The position numbers and the translations under genes were made by a program. Shown in pieces: positions 1-9,220 of a DNA stretch of 64,000 nt (within the stretch, counting starts at the first letter, position 1; every line of letters begins with the position of its first letter). This DNA comes from Anaerolineae bacterium. GTDB taxonomy: Bacteria > Chloroflexota > Anaerolineae > Aggregatilineales > Phototrophicaceae. The stretch lies in the NCBI GenBank assembly GCA_022843745.1, contig JALHNB010000001.1, positions 90,019 to 154,018 on the forward strand. The letters run 5' to 3'. The notes under the pieces are model-generated. The model did no database searches, had not been told where the DNA came from, and worked only from the letters and a program-made list of their open reading frames with translations.

Positions 1-2
1 AT

Positions 3-167
3 GAGGCCGCTGCCATGTATAATGGTGTGGTCGAACTGCGCGACATCGCACGTGAGGCCGCTAAACAGCAGTATCAGATCACGCTGATTCCGATGCGCCG
101 TTATCGTAAGCCAAATAGCACTGATGAAGTTCTGGAAACTGTGCCGGGTGAGATGCACGAAATGTGA
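3..167 (+). CDS. C-terminal fragment of an unknown protein
   Basis: An open frame enters from the left edge and ends with TGA at 165-167, leaving 54 residues. The fragment is mixed helical and basic in the middle (ITLIPMRRYRKP) and ends EMHEM. I do not recognise the family. It is on the same strand as the next gene, 33 bases away, so the two may share a transcript. The start lies outside the window. Confidence 0.55.
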   Translation, partial: EAAAMYNGVVELRDIAREAAKQQYQITLIPMRRYRKPNSTDEVLETVPGEMHEM

Positions 168-200
168 CGTTTTGTATCGCTCTGGCGCGACAACGTAGCC

Positions 201-968
201 ATGCCAACACCATTCACGCACCTGCAAACTGCGCAACAACTGCTCAAAGATGAACAAATTGCGCCATCCATCCGTGCGCTGCTCAACACTGAACGCAGCG
301 CGTTTTTGCTTGGTAACGTCGCTGCCGACGCGCGTGTTGATTCGGGCATGATGCGTGCTGATACGCATTTCTATCAATACGACAAGCCAATGGTCGATCA
401 CCCCTGGCGCGTCATGATGGATCGCTTTCCGACACTTAAAGAAGCAAAAAGCGAGGCGCAGCAGGCTTTTTTGGCTGGGTACGTCGCGCATCTTTCGATG
501 GATGAAATCTGGTCGCTGGATATGCTGGGGCCACATTTTGTTGACCGCCAATGGGGAACACGCGACCTGCGCTTTCTGATGCTGCACGTGATCCTCATTT
601 ATATGGATGAGCGCGATTACGCCGCGTTGGAGAATTGGCACAAGGCCAACCTGTGCGCTGCGCAGCCGGAGTCCTGGCTGCCGTTTATGAGCGATCCGGT
701 GCTTATTGGCTGGCGCGATCTGATCGGGGCGCAGCTTCCCCCAGATGGGAAAAGCTTGACATTGGAAATTTTCGGGCCGCGTATTGGCAAAACGCCCAAC
801 GAATTTCGTGCGATTCTCGATTCGCTGGAACAGATGCAGCTCAAGTTGTGGGATAACATCGCGCCGGAAATACTCGCACAGGTTGAAACACGGATGTACG
901 AGTTCGCGCGTGAGCAGATGCTGGCTTATTGGGATGAATTTGCCGCGCTGATTTCCAACTCCACCTGA
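201..968 (+). CDS. zinc-dependent phospholipase C-like protein
   Basis: This 255-residue protein has the layout of the Zn-dependent phospholipase C / S1-P1 nuclease-like family. It starts MPTPFTHLQTA, has FLLGNVAADARVD at about residues 35-47, a DTHFY motif near residue 54, and YVAHLSMDEIW around residue 94, whose His and Asp would be metal ligands. Family members hydrolyse phospholipids or act as metal-dependent hydrolases; the substrate here is unknown. No signal peptide is evident, so a cytoplasmic protein is likely. The last 43 bases overlap the 3' end of the convergent gene on the other strand. The fold call is fairly safe, the activity is inferred. Confidence 0.7.
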   Translation: MPTPFTHLQTAQQLLKDEQIAPSIRALLNTERSAFLLGNVAADARVDSGMMRADTHFYQYDKPMVDHPWRVMMDRFPTLKEAKSEAQQAFLAGYVAHLSMDEIWSLDMLGPHFVDRQWGTRDLRFLMLHVILIYMDERDYAALENWHKANLCAAQPESWLPFMSDPVLIGWRDLIGAQLPPDGKSLTLEIFGPRIGKTPNEFRAILDSLEQMQLKLWDNIAPEILAQVETRMYEFAREQMLAYWDEFAALISNST

Positions 969-1915
969 AGCGGCAGATGATCCGAGCCGACGGGCTGGGG
1001 CTGGTGCGCCTTAAGTGTGCGAAAACCCTCGCTGTGCCACAAATAATCAATGCGAATCAACGGCGGCAGAAATGCGGGCAATCCCCTCACAGCGCTCACA
1101 GGCCAACTCGCCCCAAAACCAACCCCTGCCTCACGAAATGAATCGTGCATTTGCGCTGCGATGCGGTTATAAGTTGCCGATTGGTCACTGGTGTTGAAGT
1201 CGCCGCCGACCAGATAGGGATATGGCTCTTTTTTCAGATGATCGAGCAGATTTGTGATTTGCTGGTTGCGGGAACGGTCATCAAATCCCAGAGCGACACG
1301 CCAGTATAAGCTGTCTACAGGTGGTGGCAGGCGCGGCTCAGATACAGGCCACGCAAGATGAACGTTATAGACGGCGATGCGCTGACCATTGACATCAATG
1401 ACACTGCGCTGCGGCTCTGGCAAGACCTGTAAATCAACATAGTCGTTTTCGATAATTGGATAGCGCGAGAGGGTGATAATGCCGCCCCAGCGTGTCGAAT
1501 CTGGCTGGCTGAACTGATAAGGATACAGGTCGATCAGGTTGGGCAGGCTGTCTGTCGCATAGGCCGGAGAGATTTCTTGCAGCAGGACAATATCGGCGTT
1601 CACCCCGCGTACCCAGGTTTCGATACGGCTGAGGTCGTTGTTATTACCCCATACATTGAGAGTCAGTACGCGGATCACGCTGCCCGTTGGGGTTAGCAGA
1701 TTCTTGGGCAGAAAATATGGCCCGAACCACAAGCCGCCGATGAGCATGAACGGGAGCATTCGTAAAATTGGCTGTCGGGTGCGTATCAGCAGCGCCAGCG
1801 GTACGAAAAGTAGCAGCGGCAAGAACAGCAGATGCGCGAAGGTATTGAGCAGAGACAGCCACCAGAAGCGATCTCCGAAAAGCACCCGTAGAAGCAGATA
1901 GATGACCAGCAGCAA
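926..1915 (-). CDS. endonuclease/exonuclease/phosphatase family membrane protein
   Basis: About 329 residues. The N-terminus holds two to three hydrophobic helices (LLVIYLLLRVLF; LLFLPLLLFVPLALLI). The remainder is an EEP-superfamily catalytic domain with LTLNVWG, ADIVLLQEIS, GGDFNTS and the terminal GSDHLPLQ motif, supplying the usual Asn, Glu, Asp and His metal/catalytic residues. EEP enzymes cleave phosphodiesters of nucleic acids or phosphoinositides/sphingomyelin; the membrane anchor with external catalytic domain suggests a surface enzyme. The start is uncertain: the listed start is TTG with no clear ribosome-binding site, and the frame stays open about 31 codons upstream without ATG or GTG. 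The 3' end overlaps the phospholipase-like gene by 43 bases. Confidence 0.8.
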   Translation of the reverse strand: MLLVIYLLLRVLFGDRFWWLSLLNTFAHLLFLPLLLFVPLALLIRTRQPILRMLPFMLIGGLWFGPYFLPKNLLTPTGSVIRVLTLNVWGNNNDLSRIETWVRGVNADIVLLQEISPAYATDSLPNLIDLYPYQFSQPDSTRWGGIITLSRYPIIENDYVDLQVLPEPQRSVIDVNGQRIAVYNVHLAWPVSEPRLPPPVDSLYWRVALGFDDRSRNQQITNLLDHLKKEPYPYLVGGDFNTSDQSATYNRIAAQMHDSFREAGVGFGASWPVSAVRGLPAFLPPLIRIDYLWHSEGFRTLKAHQPQPVGSDHLPLQVELEISAANSSQ

Positions 1916-2074
1916 TACATATATGCTGGCACTAAGGACAACTGCGATTTTGGGGGAAAACGGTAATTTATTCGTCGCTCGATCTCCTGCTAATTTACGA
2001 CTGCTTATTTACAGCAGTTTTATCTCCGCTAATTTTCCAGAAGTATAGGAGAGTCGCCTTACAGACGACTATCT

Positions 2075-3682
2075 TCAATCGACTTCAAATAGCCGCAGCA
2101 GCTTGAGAGCGACTTGCAAATTGGTGCGTGTTACAGGGTCGGAAAGATCGCATTCGCAGATTTCGCTGATACGCTGAAGGCGATAATTGAGCGTACTGCG
2201 ATGAATGTGGAGCGCTTCGGCTGTGCCGACTCCGTTGCCGCCCTGGTCGAGATAGGCTTCGAGCGTGTTGAAAAGATCGGCTTGCTGTTCATCGAGCAGT
2301 TTGCGCAGTTCTGGCACGTGTGGGTTGCTGGCGAGGCTCTCCGCCCCGGCATGATAGAGCGTGTGCAGGTAGCCGAGGTGATGAAAACTGACGATTCGCT
2401 CTTTCATCCCCATACGCTGGTGAATGTGCAGTGCCTCGCGACATTGGTGATAGGCGGGCGCGACACCATTTGCGCCCCGCTGTACAGCACTGATGCCGAC
2501 TTGGGTGTTGGCGGTCTGTGCGATAATGCGTTCCGCAAGCTTGTCTAATTCCGAATCCGCTTGCGCCAAAATTACGACCTGTCCGGCGAATTGCCCGACC
2601 ACAACGGGCCATTCCTGCGTCGTTGCCAGCCGATTCACGCGGCGATAAAGCTGAAGGAGTTTTTGCGATGTACGATCCCCGTTTTCCAGCATCATCAGCA
2701 CGAACGGAGCGTTCAGATCGAAGCCAAATCGTAGCGCTTGGTCGGTCAGAACGGCTTCACGTCCGGCAGCGCTGTCGATAAGCTGGGCCAGCAGACTGCC
2801 CCGTAACGAAGCCTCGGCGCTTTGCACGGCTTCCTGATGAAGCAGCATGAGCGCGGCAATCGTCGCCCCGCTTTCAATCGCCATGTGGTCGAGATCAGAA
2901 AGTGGGCGATCATGGGCGATGATCCACACATAGCCATAAATATCGCCATGCACGACAATCGGCGCGAGGATGCGTTCCATTTCCAGACCGACATCAGGCA
3001 TCTGGGGGATCGAAACCGGACGGAGCGTACCACGAATCTGGCCGAGAACATCACGCTCTTCTAATGCCTGAACCAATCGAGGATCGGTGCGGCCTTCGCT
3101 GAGGGTGTAGCGCCGCGCTTCGTCAACCGGGGCAACATTGGCACTGGCGAGTGCTTCAAATCGCTCATTTTCGATGCTCACCGATTGGCCGATCAACCCC
3201 GCCAGCGTGTTCGCCAGCGCTTTCAGGTCGCCGCCATCGAGTACCAATTGCGTCAGTACGCGGTTGATGGTCAGGGCGCGTGTCACCAGCGCCATATTTT
3301 CCTGCGCGATGCGCTCGTTGGTCACTTTTGCGACATCGACAAAGCGTGCCTCAAACGGAATCTCGATCAATGGAAAATTGTTGTGATCGGCTACTTCGCG
3401 TAGATGCTGTGGTGCGTGGTCGATATAGCGTCCAATCGCCAACGCTAGCGCGACAACGCCTTTATCGGCTAACGCTTGAATATAATCGCGCTGTTCCTGG
3501 GGCGCGGAGGGCATGTTGATCGCTGTCGTCAGAATCAACTCGCCGCCATTGACCCAACGGGCAGCGTCCGGCACACCAATGACGTGTACCCAGGCAATGG
3601 CTTTATCAACGCCGCCCTTCCCTGCGACGACCTGCGCCCCGGCAAAAGGTTCGAGTTTGAGGGCTTCCGCAACTGTGAGCAT
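2075..3682 (-). CDS. PucR family transcriptional regulator
   Basis: The 535-residue protein begins MLTVAEALKLEPFAGAQVVAG, a typical PucR N-terminal sensor domain (first about 125 residues), followed by a GAF-like/GGDEF-like middle region and a C-terminal PucR helix-turn-helix (EALHIHRSTLNYRLQRI near residue 500). Family members often regulate purine, amino acid or amine catabolism, but no target is adjacent. I chose ATG at 3682 because the domain starts exactly there; the open frame continues 111 codons upstream into the 3' end of the glycosyltransferase gene, and that extension has no domain character. It sits 50 bases downstream of the glycosyltransferase, so co-transcription is possible. 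Confidence 0.85.
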   Translation of the reverse strand: MLTVAEALKLEPFAGAQVVAGKGGVDKAIAWVHVIGVPDAARWVNGGELILTTAINMPSAPQEQRDYIQALADKGVVALALAIGRYIDHAPQHLREVADHNNFPLIEIPFEARFVDVAKVTNERIAQENMALVTRALTINRVLTQLVLDGGDLKALANTLAGLIGQSVSIENERFEALASANVAPVDEARRYTLSEGRTDPRLVQALEERDVLGQIRGTLRPVSIPQMPDVGLEMERILAPIVVHGDIYGYVWIIAHDRPLSDLDHMAIESGATIAALMLLHQEAVQSAEASLRGSLLAQLIDSAAGREAVLTDQALRFGFDLNAPFVLMMLENGDRTSQKLLQLYRRVNRLATTQEWPVVVGQFAGQVVILAQADSELDKLAERIIAQTANTQVGISAVQRGANGVAPAYHQCREALHIHQRMGMKERIVSFHHLGYLHTLYHAGAESLASNPHVPELRKLLDEQQADLFNTLEAYLDQGGNGVGTAEALHIHRSTLNYRLQRISEICECDLSDPVTRTNLQVALKLLRLFEVD

Positions 3683-3732
3683 AACACCTGCATAATTTAT
3701 CGGTGCAAATGACTGTATTGTATCATGTCGGT

Positions 3733-5109
3733 TTATGGGTGTTGAAGCGGCTGGTTGGATGGCGTGTCGGCTGTCGAAATTCGGGTACTTTTCGTTGCAG
3801 TCCAGAGCGCCACCCCGGCGAAAATCCACCAGAAAACATCGTTGGGGAACAGATAGCGTGGCAGTGCTGTCAATACAAGATGGATCAGTGTTGTGTAAGC
3901 AATAAAGCCGATCAAAGGTAGCGTGACACGCCATTGGCGGCGCGAGAGCCACATGCCAATCAATCCGGCGATGAAACCGAGATAGTGAAAAATATAGAGG
4001 CTCAATTTCGGCCAAAAAGCTTCCCCGCGTGTGATCTCGAATAATCCGCTGATACTTCGGTCATCGCGCAGCCAGCCGAGTGCGAGTTCTCGCAGGCTTT
4101 CGCCGCTAAAGAACAGTGTACCGTGTGGTTGAAGATAGGCTTCAGCCAGTTCGCTGACGCGGCGGCGCACATATCCGAGTGGGTGGCTGCTGATGATCTG
4201 CTGCGCACCTTCGGTATAGCGTTCCTGCTGGTCGGCGGGATCATCTGGCAGATTTTCGCCGAGCGATTGGTCAACCGCCGCCGGCCCCTGCCAACCTGCA
4301 TCCGACGCGCCAATGTAGAGAAATGCCGCAAAACCCTCGCCCGCGATCACCCAGCGATCCCAACGCACGAGATTGTAAACCGTCCAGGTCGATACCGTCA
4401 GCCCGTAGACAATGAGCAGAATAAGCGCTTGCCGCAGCCCTTTGCGCAAGCCGTAAACCATGAGCAAATGCAGCGCCAAGCCAAGAGGAAAAAGCAGCAG
4501 AACTGCGCGTGTGAGCGTCGCCAGCCCCAAAATAACGCCGACAAAAATCAGCCGCCATGCCTCGCGATCTTTGAAATTTGGCTTGACATACAGCCACAGC
4601 CCACCCGTGACCAGAAAAATATAGAGCGTTTCCGTCGCGATTTGCGCCGATTCCATCACCAATGCGGGTGAGATAGCTAAAACGCCAGCGGTAATTAAAC
4701 CCGCGCGTTCGTCGTTCGCGATGGTCGCTGCCAGTCGATAGGCAAAATAGCAGGTCGCGGCGCTCATGATGGCCTGGATGAGCCGGATCGCGATAATGGC
4801 GTTTTCGTGAGAAAAAAGCCGCTGGGCGAAGCCGATCATGAGCAAGTAAAGCGGCGGCGTGGGCAGATTTTCCAGCGCAATCGGATATTGACCTGTGCCA
4901 TACCCTTCGAGATTTCCGCGCTCAAAGCCTGTCGCCAGCGCAAAACCGTTCGCCAGATACCAGGCGCTGTCCCCACCCATGTTGCCGTATGGCTCGGCAT
5001 GATCCTGCGACAGTCCGTAGATCAAGCGCAGCGTCAATGCCAGTACCAGAATTGCGATGAGCCAATAGCGATGCCGGATCATCGGTTGCGGTATTCTGAT
5101 CGCTGTCAT
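3733..5109 (-). CDS. ArnT/GT39-like membrane glycosyltransferase
   Basis: A 458-residue polytopic protein. The first loop after helix 1 carries GGDSAWYL, corresponding to the acidic catalytic loop of GT-C glycosyltransferases (PMT/ArnT/RgtA type), and is followed by PTPPLYLLMIG. Many hydrophobic helices follow and the C-terminus is short and polar. GT-C enzymes transfer sugars from polyprenyl-phosphate donors to proteins or lipids on the outer face of the membrane. The start overlaps the stop of the upstream paralogue by four bases (ATGA), indicating translational coupling. Substrate and acceptor cannot be read from sequence. Confidence 0.82.
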   Translation of the reverse strand: MTAIRIPQPMIRHRYWLIAILVLALTLRLIYGLSQDHAEPYGNMGGDSAWYLANGFALATGFERGNLEGYGTGQYPIALENLPTPPLYLLMIGFAQRLFSHENAIIAIRLIQAIMSAATCYFAYRLAATIANDERAGLITAGVLAISPALVMESAQIATETLYIFLVTGGLWLYVKPNFKDREAWRLIFVGVILGLATLTRAVLLLFPLGLALHLLMVYGLRKGLRQALILLIVYGLTVSTWTVYNLVRWDRWVIAGEGFAAFLYIGASDAGWQGPAAVDQSLGENLPDDPADQQERYTEGAQQIISSHPLGYVRRRVSELAEAYLQPHGTLFFSGESLRELALGWLRDDRSISGLFEITRGEAFWPKLSLYIFHYLGFIAGLIGMWLSRRQWRVTLPLIGFIAYTTLIHLVLTALPRYLFPNDVFWWIFAGVALWTATKSTRISTADTPSNQPLQHP

Positions 5110-6659
5110 GGTGTGACACTCGCCTCAAAATCGAAGCCAAACAGCTTCACATTGATACCCGGCACATCGGCGGCGTGAACGAAACGTGGATCGCTCTCTG
5201 TTCCCAGATATAGGGGATCGAGCGAGGGGCGATCCGGCGGCATCATCAGATAATCGACATGATAATGCTGAGCGGCTTCCAGCACTTTTTCACGGCTTTC
5301 CATCGGAACCATGACGGAGCGCATTCCAAAATAGCGCAGCATAAAGGGGTCTTGCGCCATCAGGATGATCTGCCCGTCCCCGTTGGTATCCGGCAGCGAC
5401 TCGGCTGTTTCGACAGTTGCTCGGATGTAATCGAGATAGGTATCGGTGAAACGGGCATCGGCGCGAACGAGTTCGACGGCATTCGCACCCATAAAGCCCA
5501 GCGCGAGGATCATCGCACCCATCCGAATGCGCGAATCGGTGATGGCGCGTTCCAGCGCGTAAGCTGCCAGCGGGATGAGCAGCGGAATGAGCGCGAGGTC
5601 AAATTTTTTGAAGCTTCCACTCTGACTTTTGTAAGGTACGAAAACAGTGTAGAAGAAAAATGCGCCACCCATCAGAATCAATGTGGGTGCGAAAAGTAGC
5701 AACCGTTCTCGATCCCGCGTCAAAATGAGCAAAACCAGCCCACCCAGAACGGCGATAGGCAAAAAGATGTCGAGTGTGGTGTACAGCAGCTTGGCGGCGG
5801 CAGCGATTTCGAATAAACGTTTGCCAATAATCTGCGCGGGTGTTTGCTGCGCCAGCATCGTTTCCAGGCTGAACTCGCGCATATAGGAATAGTGATCGCG
5901 CTGGTCGGTGTAAAAGTACATATAGCTTGTTTCGGTTGCTGTAGCATGACCGAGAACCTGGATGTTACGAATGAGCCAGGGTGCAGCGACAAGCAGCGCA
6001 GCCAGCGGCATTAAAATCGCAAGATAGGCACGTTTAAGATTTCCCCAAAGGGCATGAACGATCAATGTGACAACCAACATTGGCAGAAGCAAAATTACGT
6101 CGTTGCGTGTGAGATAGGCCAGCCCCGCCAGCAGGCCACTGCCGATAAATGACCACGCACCGCCGTTTTTCAGGCCACCATTCAACAGCAAAATACTGCC
6201 GCACACAAACAGGCTGAACGGAATTGTCGTATCGGTTCGCACAGAATTGAGGACAAATTCGGGCAGGAAGCCTACCGCTGCCGCCGCGAATAGACTCGCA
6301 TTTTCGCCGCATCCGAACTGGCGTGCCGCCCAATATCCGATCAGGCACAGCAGCGCCCCGATAATAATAAACGGGAGCAGCGCCGCAAAAACATTTTCGC
6401 CGAGCAGTTTCATGCCACCTGCCACCATCACGCCACTCAGGGGCAGCCAATGGTCATCGGGGTGAACGATGTCAGGGTGAATATCGTTATAGTGCCAGAC
6501 GTAATCAATATTGAAGCCATGACCCTCCACCAACTGTACGCCCAGGTTGTAGTAGTGATTGGGATCACCAATGCCGGGATGATGGACGAACTGCGCGGCG
6601 ATGATGCGAAAAATCAACGCACCGAGGCAAATGAGGATCAGCTTTTGATAGGGCTTCAT
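5106..6659 (-). CDS. GT39-like membrane glycosyltransferase
   Basis: Predicted 517 residues with many transmembrane helices. After helix 1 the loop reads HHPGIGDPNHYYNLG, an ArnT/PMT-like acidic loop (GDPNHYY), again with a GT-C architecture. A large soluble C-terminal region contains TNGDGQIILMAQDPFMLRYF. I prefer ATG at 6659, preceded by AGGA with a four-base spacer, over the ATG at 6746; the upstream 29 residues are polar and unlike a GT-C N-terminus. It lies between the anti-sigma gene (72-base gap) and a second GT-C gene that it overlaps by four bases. The linkage to an ECF sigma/anti-sigma pair suggests envelope-stress or surface-glycan control, which is inference. Confidence 0.8.
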   Translation of the reverse strand: MKPYQKLILICLGALIFRIIAAQFVHHPGIGDPNHYYNLGVQLVEGHGFNIDYVWHYNDIHPDIVHPDDHWLPLSGVMVAGGMKLLGENVFAALLPFIIIGALLCLIGYWAARQFGCGENASLFAAAAVGFLPEFVLNSVRTDTTIPFSLFVCGSILLLNGGLKNGGAWSFIGSGLLAGLAYLTRNDVILLLPMLVVTLIVHALWGNLKRAYLAILMPLAALLVAAPWLIRNIQVLGHATATETSYMYFYTDQRDHYSYMREFSLETMLAQQTPAQIIGKRLFEIAAAAKLLYTTLDIFLPIAVLGGLVLLILTRDRERLLLFAPTLILMGGAFFFYTVFVPYKSQSGSFKKFDLALIPLLIPLAAYALERAITDSRIRMGAMILALGFMGANAVELVRADARFTDTYLDYIRATVETAESLPDTNGDGQIILMAQDPFMLRYFGMRSVMVPMESREKVLEAAQHYHVDYLMMPPDRPSLDPLYLGTESDPRFVHAADVPGINVKLFGFDFEASVTP

Positions 6660-6730
6660 GCAATCCTGACGATCTAGCGAATTTAACAGGTGCGCATTAT
6701 AGCGGTAATCGACGGGTTCGGGTATTGGGG

Positions 6731-6976
6731 TTAACTTTTTTTCCAATTGCGGAAGAGAGCGAGGAGTTGGTCTTTGGCTTCTGGATCAATGGTTTCTTCG
6801 GAGAGCTTGCCAGTGATTTCAATCGTGTGGCGCATCTGGTTAACGTAGGTCGTACAGCCATGACAGCGAGACAGGTGATTTTCGAATCGCGCACGGTCTT
6901 CTTCGGGCATCACGCCTTCAAGATATTGTGTCACCAATTCGACAAGTTCCTGACAGGATAGAGGGTTGAGATTCAT
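6731..6976 (-). CDS. putative zinc-finger anti-sigma factor
   Basis: An 81-residue soluble protein with the ZAS-type motif H-x3-C-x2-C in FENHLSRCHGCTTY (residues 31-44), preceded by a helical CQELVELVTQYLEG segment. Such domains bind an ECF sigma factor and release it in response to redox or other stress. There is no transmembrane helix, so this resembles soluble RsrA-like regulators more than membrane anti-sigmas. The gene starts six bases after the sigma factor stop codon, consistent with a co-transcribed sigma/anti-sigma pair. Confidence 0.8.
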   Translation of the reverse strand: MNLNPLSCQELVELVTQYLEGVMPEEDRARFENHLSRCHGCTTYVNQMRHTIEITGKLSEETIDPEAKDQLLALFRNWKKS

Positions 6977-6982
6977 CGCGGC

Positions 6983-7633
6983 TTATTGTACCTGGCTGTT
7001 GAGATAGATTTCGAGCGCCTGCCTGACGCGGGAACGCGCCCGGTGCAGGAGAACTCGTTGATTTGTCTCGCTAATCATCAAAACATTACAAACTTCTTCC
7101 GAACTCCAACCTTCGATGTCACGCAGAGTCATGACCTCGCGCTGGTTGGGTGGCAGAGCATCCATCGCCCTGCGAATCATGTCGCGCGTTTCCTGGGAGA
7201 GCAGGCGTTCTTCCGGGATTTCATCCCAACGGCGCGGGAGTGAGACCCAGTGCCCGCTGTGTTGGTCTGTGGGGGAGAAACGATCCAGCGGCACAGAAGG
7301 TTCATCCGTTTCGAGGTCGTCATATTCTGTAAATTGGACATAGCGATCTTCGCGTTTGGTGAGCGTTTTGGCGCGGTTGACGAGGATGCTGAAAATCCAG
7401 GTTTTGAGCGAGGAACGGCCTTCGAAACGATCCAACCCGCGCAGTACAGCGATCCACGTTTCCTGGATGACTTCTTCGGCGATCCGACTGTCGAGTACGT
7501 AAATCGTCGCCAGGCGCAGCATGGCCGCGTAATGCTGCTCGACCATTTGTGCAAACGCCGATTCATCACCGCTGCGCAGCGCCAAAATCATTTGGCTGTC
7601 GTCAGCCGGATTAATTGCCCTTTGAGTCATCAA
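6983..7633 (-). CDS. ECF-type sigma-70 family RNA polymerase sigma factor
   Basis: A 216-residue ECF sigma factor. Region 2 spans about residues 25-95 (FAQMVEQHYAAMLRLATIYV ... EEVIQETWIAVLRGLDRFEG ... LKTWIFSILVNRAKT) and region 4 about 150-208 (ALPPNQREVMTLRDIEGWSS, then EEVCNVLMISETNQRVLLHRA). The linker between them is unusually long, about 55 residues, and acidic. It precedes a soluble zinc-finger anti-sigma gene. Its regulon probably includes the two downstream glycosyltransferases if they are on the same transcript; that is an inference from order and spacing. Confidence 0.9.
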   Translation of the reverse strand: MMTQRAINPADDSQMILALRSGDESAFAQMVEQHYAAMLRLATIYVLDSRIAEEVIQETWIAVLRGLDRFEGRSSLKTWIFSILVNRAKTLTKREDRYVQFTEYDDLETDEPSVPLDRFSPTDQHSGHWVSLPRRWDEIPEERLLSQETRDMIRRAMDALPPNQREVMTLRDIEGWSSEEVCNVLMISETNQRVLLHRARSRVRQALEIYLNSQVQ

Positions 7634-7767
7634 GTGCCTGCCGGAAGTACCTACCGAAAGTGCCAGGGATTGTAAAAGCCTTCACCATGATAGCGCAAAA
7701 TGCTACCGAACGCCTATTTTCTGCGTATAGGATAACAGAACTGTAGTTTACCCAGGAGGAATTTGAT

Positions 7768-7929
7768 ATGGGATGTGGACGTGCGCTTTTGTGTATTATC
7801 TTTCCGCCGCTGGCTGTGCTGGATCGCGGCTGTGGAACGGTGGTGATCGTGCTGGCGCTGACGATAGCGGGCTGGATACCTGGCGCGATTGCGGCGCTGC
7901 TGATTAATTATCAGGCTCAAAATCGGTAA
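7768..7929 (+). CDS. YqaE/Pmp3 family small membrane protein
   Basis: A 53-residue gene with a strong AGGAGGA ribosome-binding site eight bases before ATG. The product has the Pmp3/YqaE (UPF0057) pattern: LLCIIFPPLAVLDRGCG, then a second hydrophobic segment VIVLALTIAGWIPGAIAALLI and a short polar tail. Family proteins are two-helix membrane microproteins linked to salt, cold or membrane-potential stress. It is monocistronic, divergent from the sigma operon and closed by a good intrinsic terminator. Confidence 0.85.
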   Translation: MGCGRALLCIIFPPLAVLDRGCGTVVIVLALTIAGWIPGAIAALLINYQAQNR

Positions 7930-7950
7930 TCCATCAGTCATGTAATTGAG

Positions 7951-7983
7951 AAGGGTAGGCTGAATGCCTATCCTTTATTTTTT
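7951..7983 (+). terminator. intrinsic terminator after the YqaE-like gene
   Basis: AAGGGTAGGC at 7951-7960 pairs with GCCTATCCTT at 7966-7975 (10 pairs, one G.T) around a five-base loop. A run of eight T in ten bases follows. It sits 22 bases after the stop codon. Confidence 0.8.
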
Positions 7984-8098
7984 CACCCCAAATGATGTTT
8001 CACCTCAATGATGTTTAATCGCTATCTCCATTTCACGTTTATTGCGAACGGCAAATTTTGTCGGCATACTTGGCGGCATGTCATTTTGGAGGTGAGTC

Positions 8099-9145
8099 AT
8101 GACGACAATTGATGAATTGGAAACCCCCAGTGTTTTAATCGACCTGGAACGTATGGAGCGAAATATCGCTCGGATGCAGGAATATTGTAATCAACATGGG
8201 CTTGGTTTTCGCCCACATATGAAGACCCACAAAATCCCCGATATTGCACGGTTGCAAATCGAAGCGGGTGCGGTGGGGATTGCTTGCCAGAAGCTCACCG
8301 AAGCACAGGTGTTTATTGATGAGGGCTTCGACAATATCCAGATACCGTACAATATTGTCGGAGCGCAAAAGACAGCGCGGCTGGCGGATATGTCGATGTA
8401 TAACCGCATCACGGTCAGCGCTGATCATCCCGCAGTGATTTCGGGGTTGGCGGATGCGGCGCGGGCAAACGGGATTACGATTCGCGTCATGGTCGATCTT
8501 GTCACCGAGATTAATCGTACTGGCGCACCCGTTGAAGAAATGGTGACGCTGGCACAGTTGATTGACGCTGACGAAAATCTGCATTTCGCCGGAATTCTGG
8601 TTTATCCCAGCAATCCGACTATTCGCCCACAGCTTCAGGAAGCGATTGCGGCTCTGAATCAGGCAGGTATCGGCGTGGATAGCGTCAGCGGTGGTGGTTT
8701 AGGCGCATCATTCCACGCGCATGAAGTCCCAGAATTGACTGAAATCCGCGTTGGGACATATGTTTTTAACGATTGGGGCAGCGTGGTCAAAGGCTGGGCA
8801 TCGCTGGATGACTGCGCGATGAGCGTTTTGGCGACAGTGGTCAGCCGCCCGACTTCGGATCGCGTGATCCTCGATTCTGGCAACAAAACCCTCGCTGCGG
8901 ATCGAATCAATGATGGGCATGGCTATATTGTCGAATATCCCGAAGCGCATATCTACCAGTTGAATGAGGAACATGGCCTCGTCGATATGAGTAAGTGTGA
9001 TGATCGTCCGATTATCGGCGAACGGGTGCATGTGATCCCGGTGCATACCTGTGTCGTGACCAATCTGCACAACCAGATTTACGGCGTGCGCGGCGATGAA
9101 GTTGAGGTGATCTGGCCTGTAGCGGCACGTGGGTTGGTGTGGTAA
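8099..9145 (+). CDS. D-threonine aldolase/DSD1-like PLP enzyme
   Basis: A 348-residue fold-type III PLP enzyme. The N-terminus (TPSVLIDLERMERNI) leads into RPHMKTHK, whose lysine would carry PLP, and the barrel contains VDLVTEINRTG. The C-terminal domain ends with HVIPVHTCVVTN, the His/Cys pair that binds metal in D-threonine aldolase and D-serine dehydratase (DSD1) relatives. The likely reaction is retro-aldol cleavage of D-3-hydroxy amino acids or dehydration of D-serine; the sequence alone does not decide. A GGAGGTGA site lies immediately upstream of ATG. It stands alone, with a palindromic repeat downstream. Confidence 0.85.
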   Translation: MTTIDELETPSVLIDLERMERNIARMQEYCNQHGLGFRPHMKTHKIPDIARLQIEAGAVGIACQKLTEAQVFIDEGFDNIQIPYNIVGAQKTARLADMSMYNRITVSADHPAVISGLADAARANGITIRVMVDLVTEINRTGAPVEEMVTLAQLIDADENLHFAGILVYPSNPTIRPQLQEAIAALNQAGIGVDSVSGGGLGASFHAHEVPELTEIRVGTYVFNDWGSVVKGWASLDDCAMSVLATVVSRPTSDRVILDSGNKTLAADRINDGHGYIVEYPEAHIYQLNEEHGLVDMSKCDDRPIIGERVHVIPVHTCVVTNLHNQIYGVRGDEVEVIWPVAARGLVW

Positions 9146-9192
9146 GAAGTTAGCAGTAATGTTCAGGAAATTCATTCAACCTCACCCCCCAA

Positions 9193-9220
9193 CCCCCTCT
9201 CCAATGCGTTGGAGAGGGGG
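9193..9220. repeat. CCCCTCTCC-type intergenic palindrome, copy 1
   Basis: CCCCCTCTCCAA at 9193-9204 and its exact complement at 9209-9220 enclose the tetraloop TGCG. Related hairpins occur near 59.07 and 62.61 kb, always between genes. There is no T-run, so it is not a classical terminator. Confidence 0.8.

Noticed and set aside
2114-2548. Open frame on the plus strand inside the PucR-like gene.
   Set aside because: Antisense shadow of a conserved helix-turn-helix and linker region.
3683-4015. N-terminal extension of the PucR-like protein to 646 residues.
   Set aside because: The extension overlaps the 3' end of the glycosyltransferase gene in another frame, contains no domain-like pattern, and the PucR domain starts exactly at the downstream ATG.
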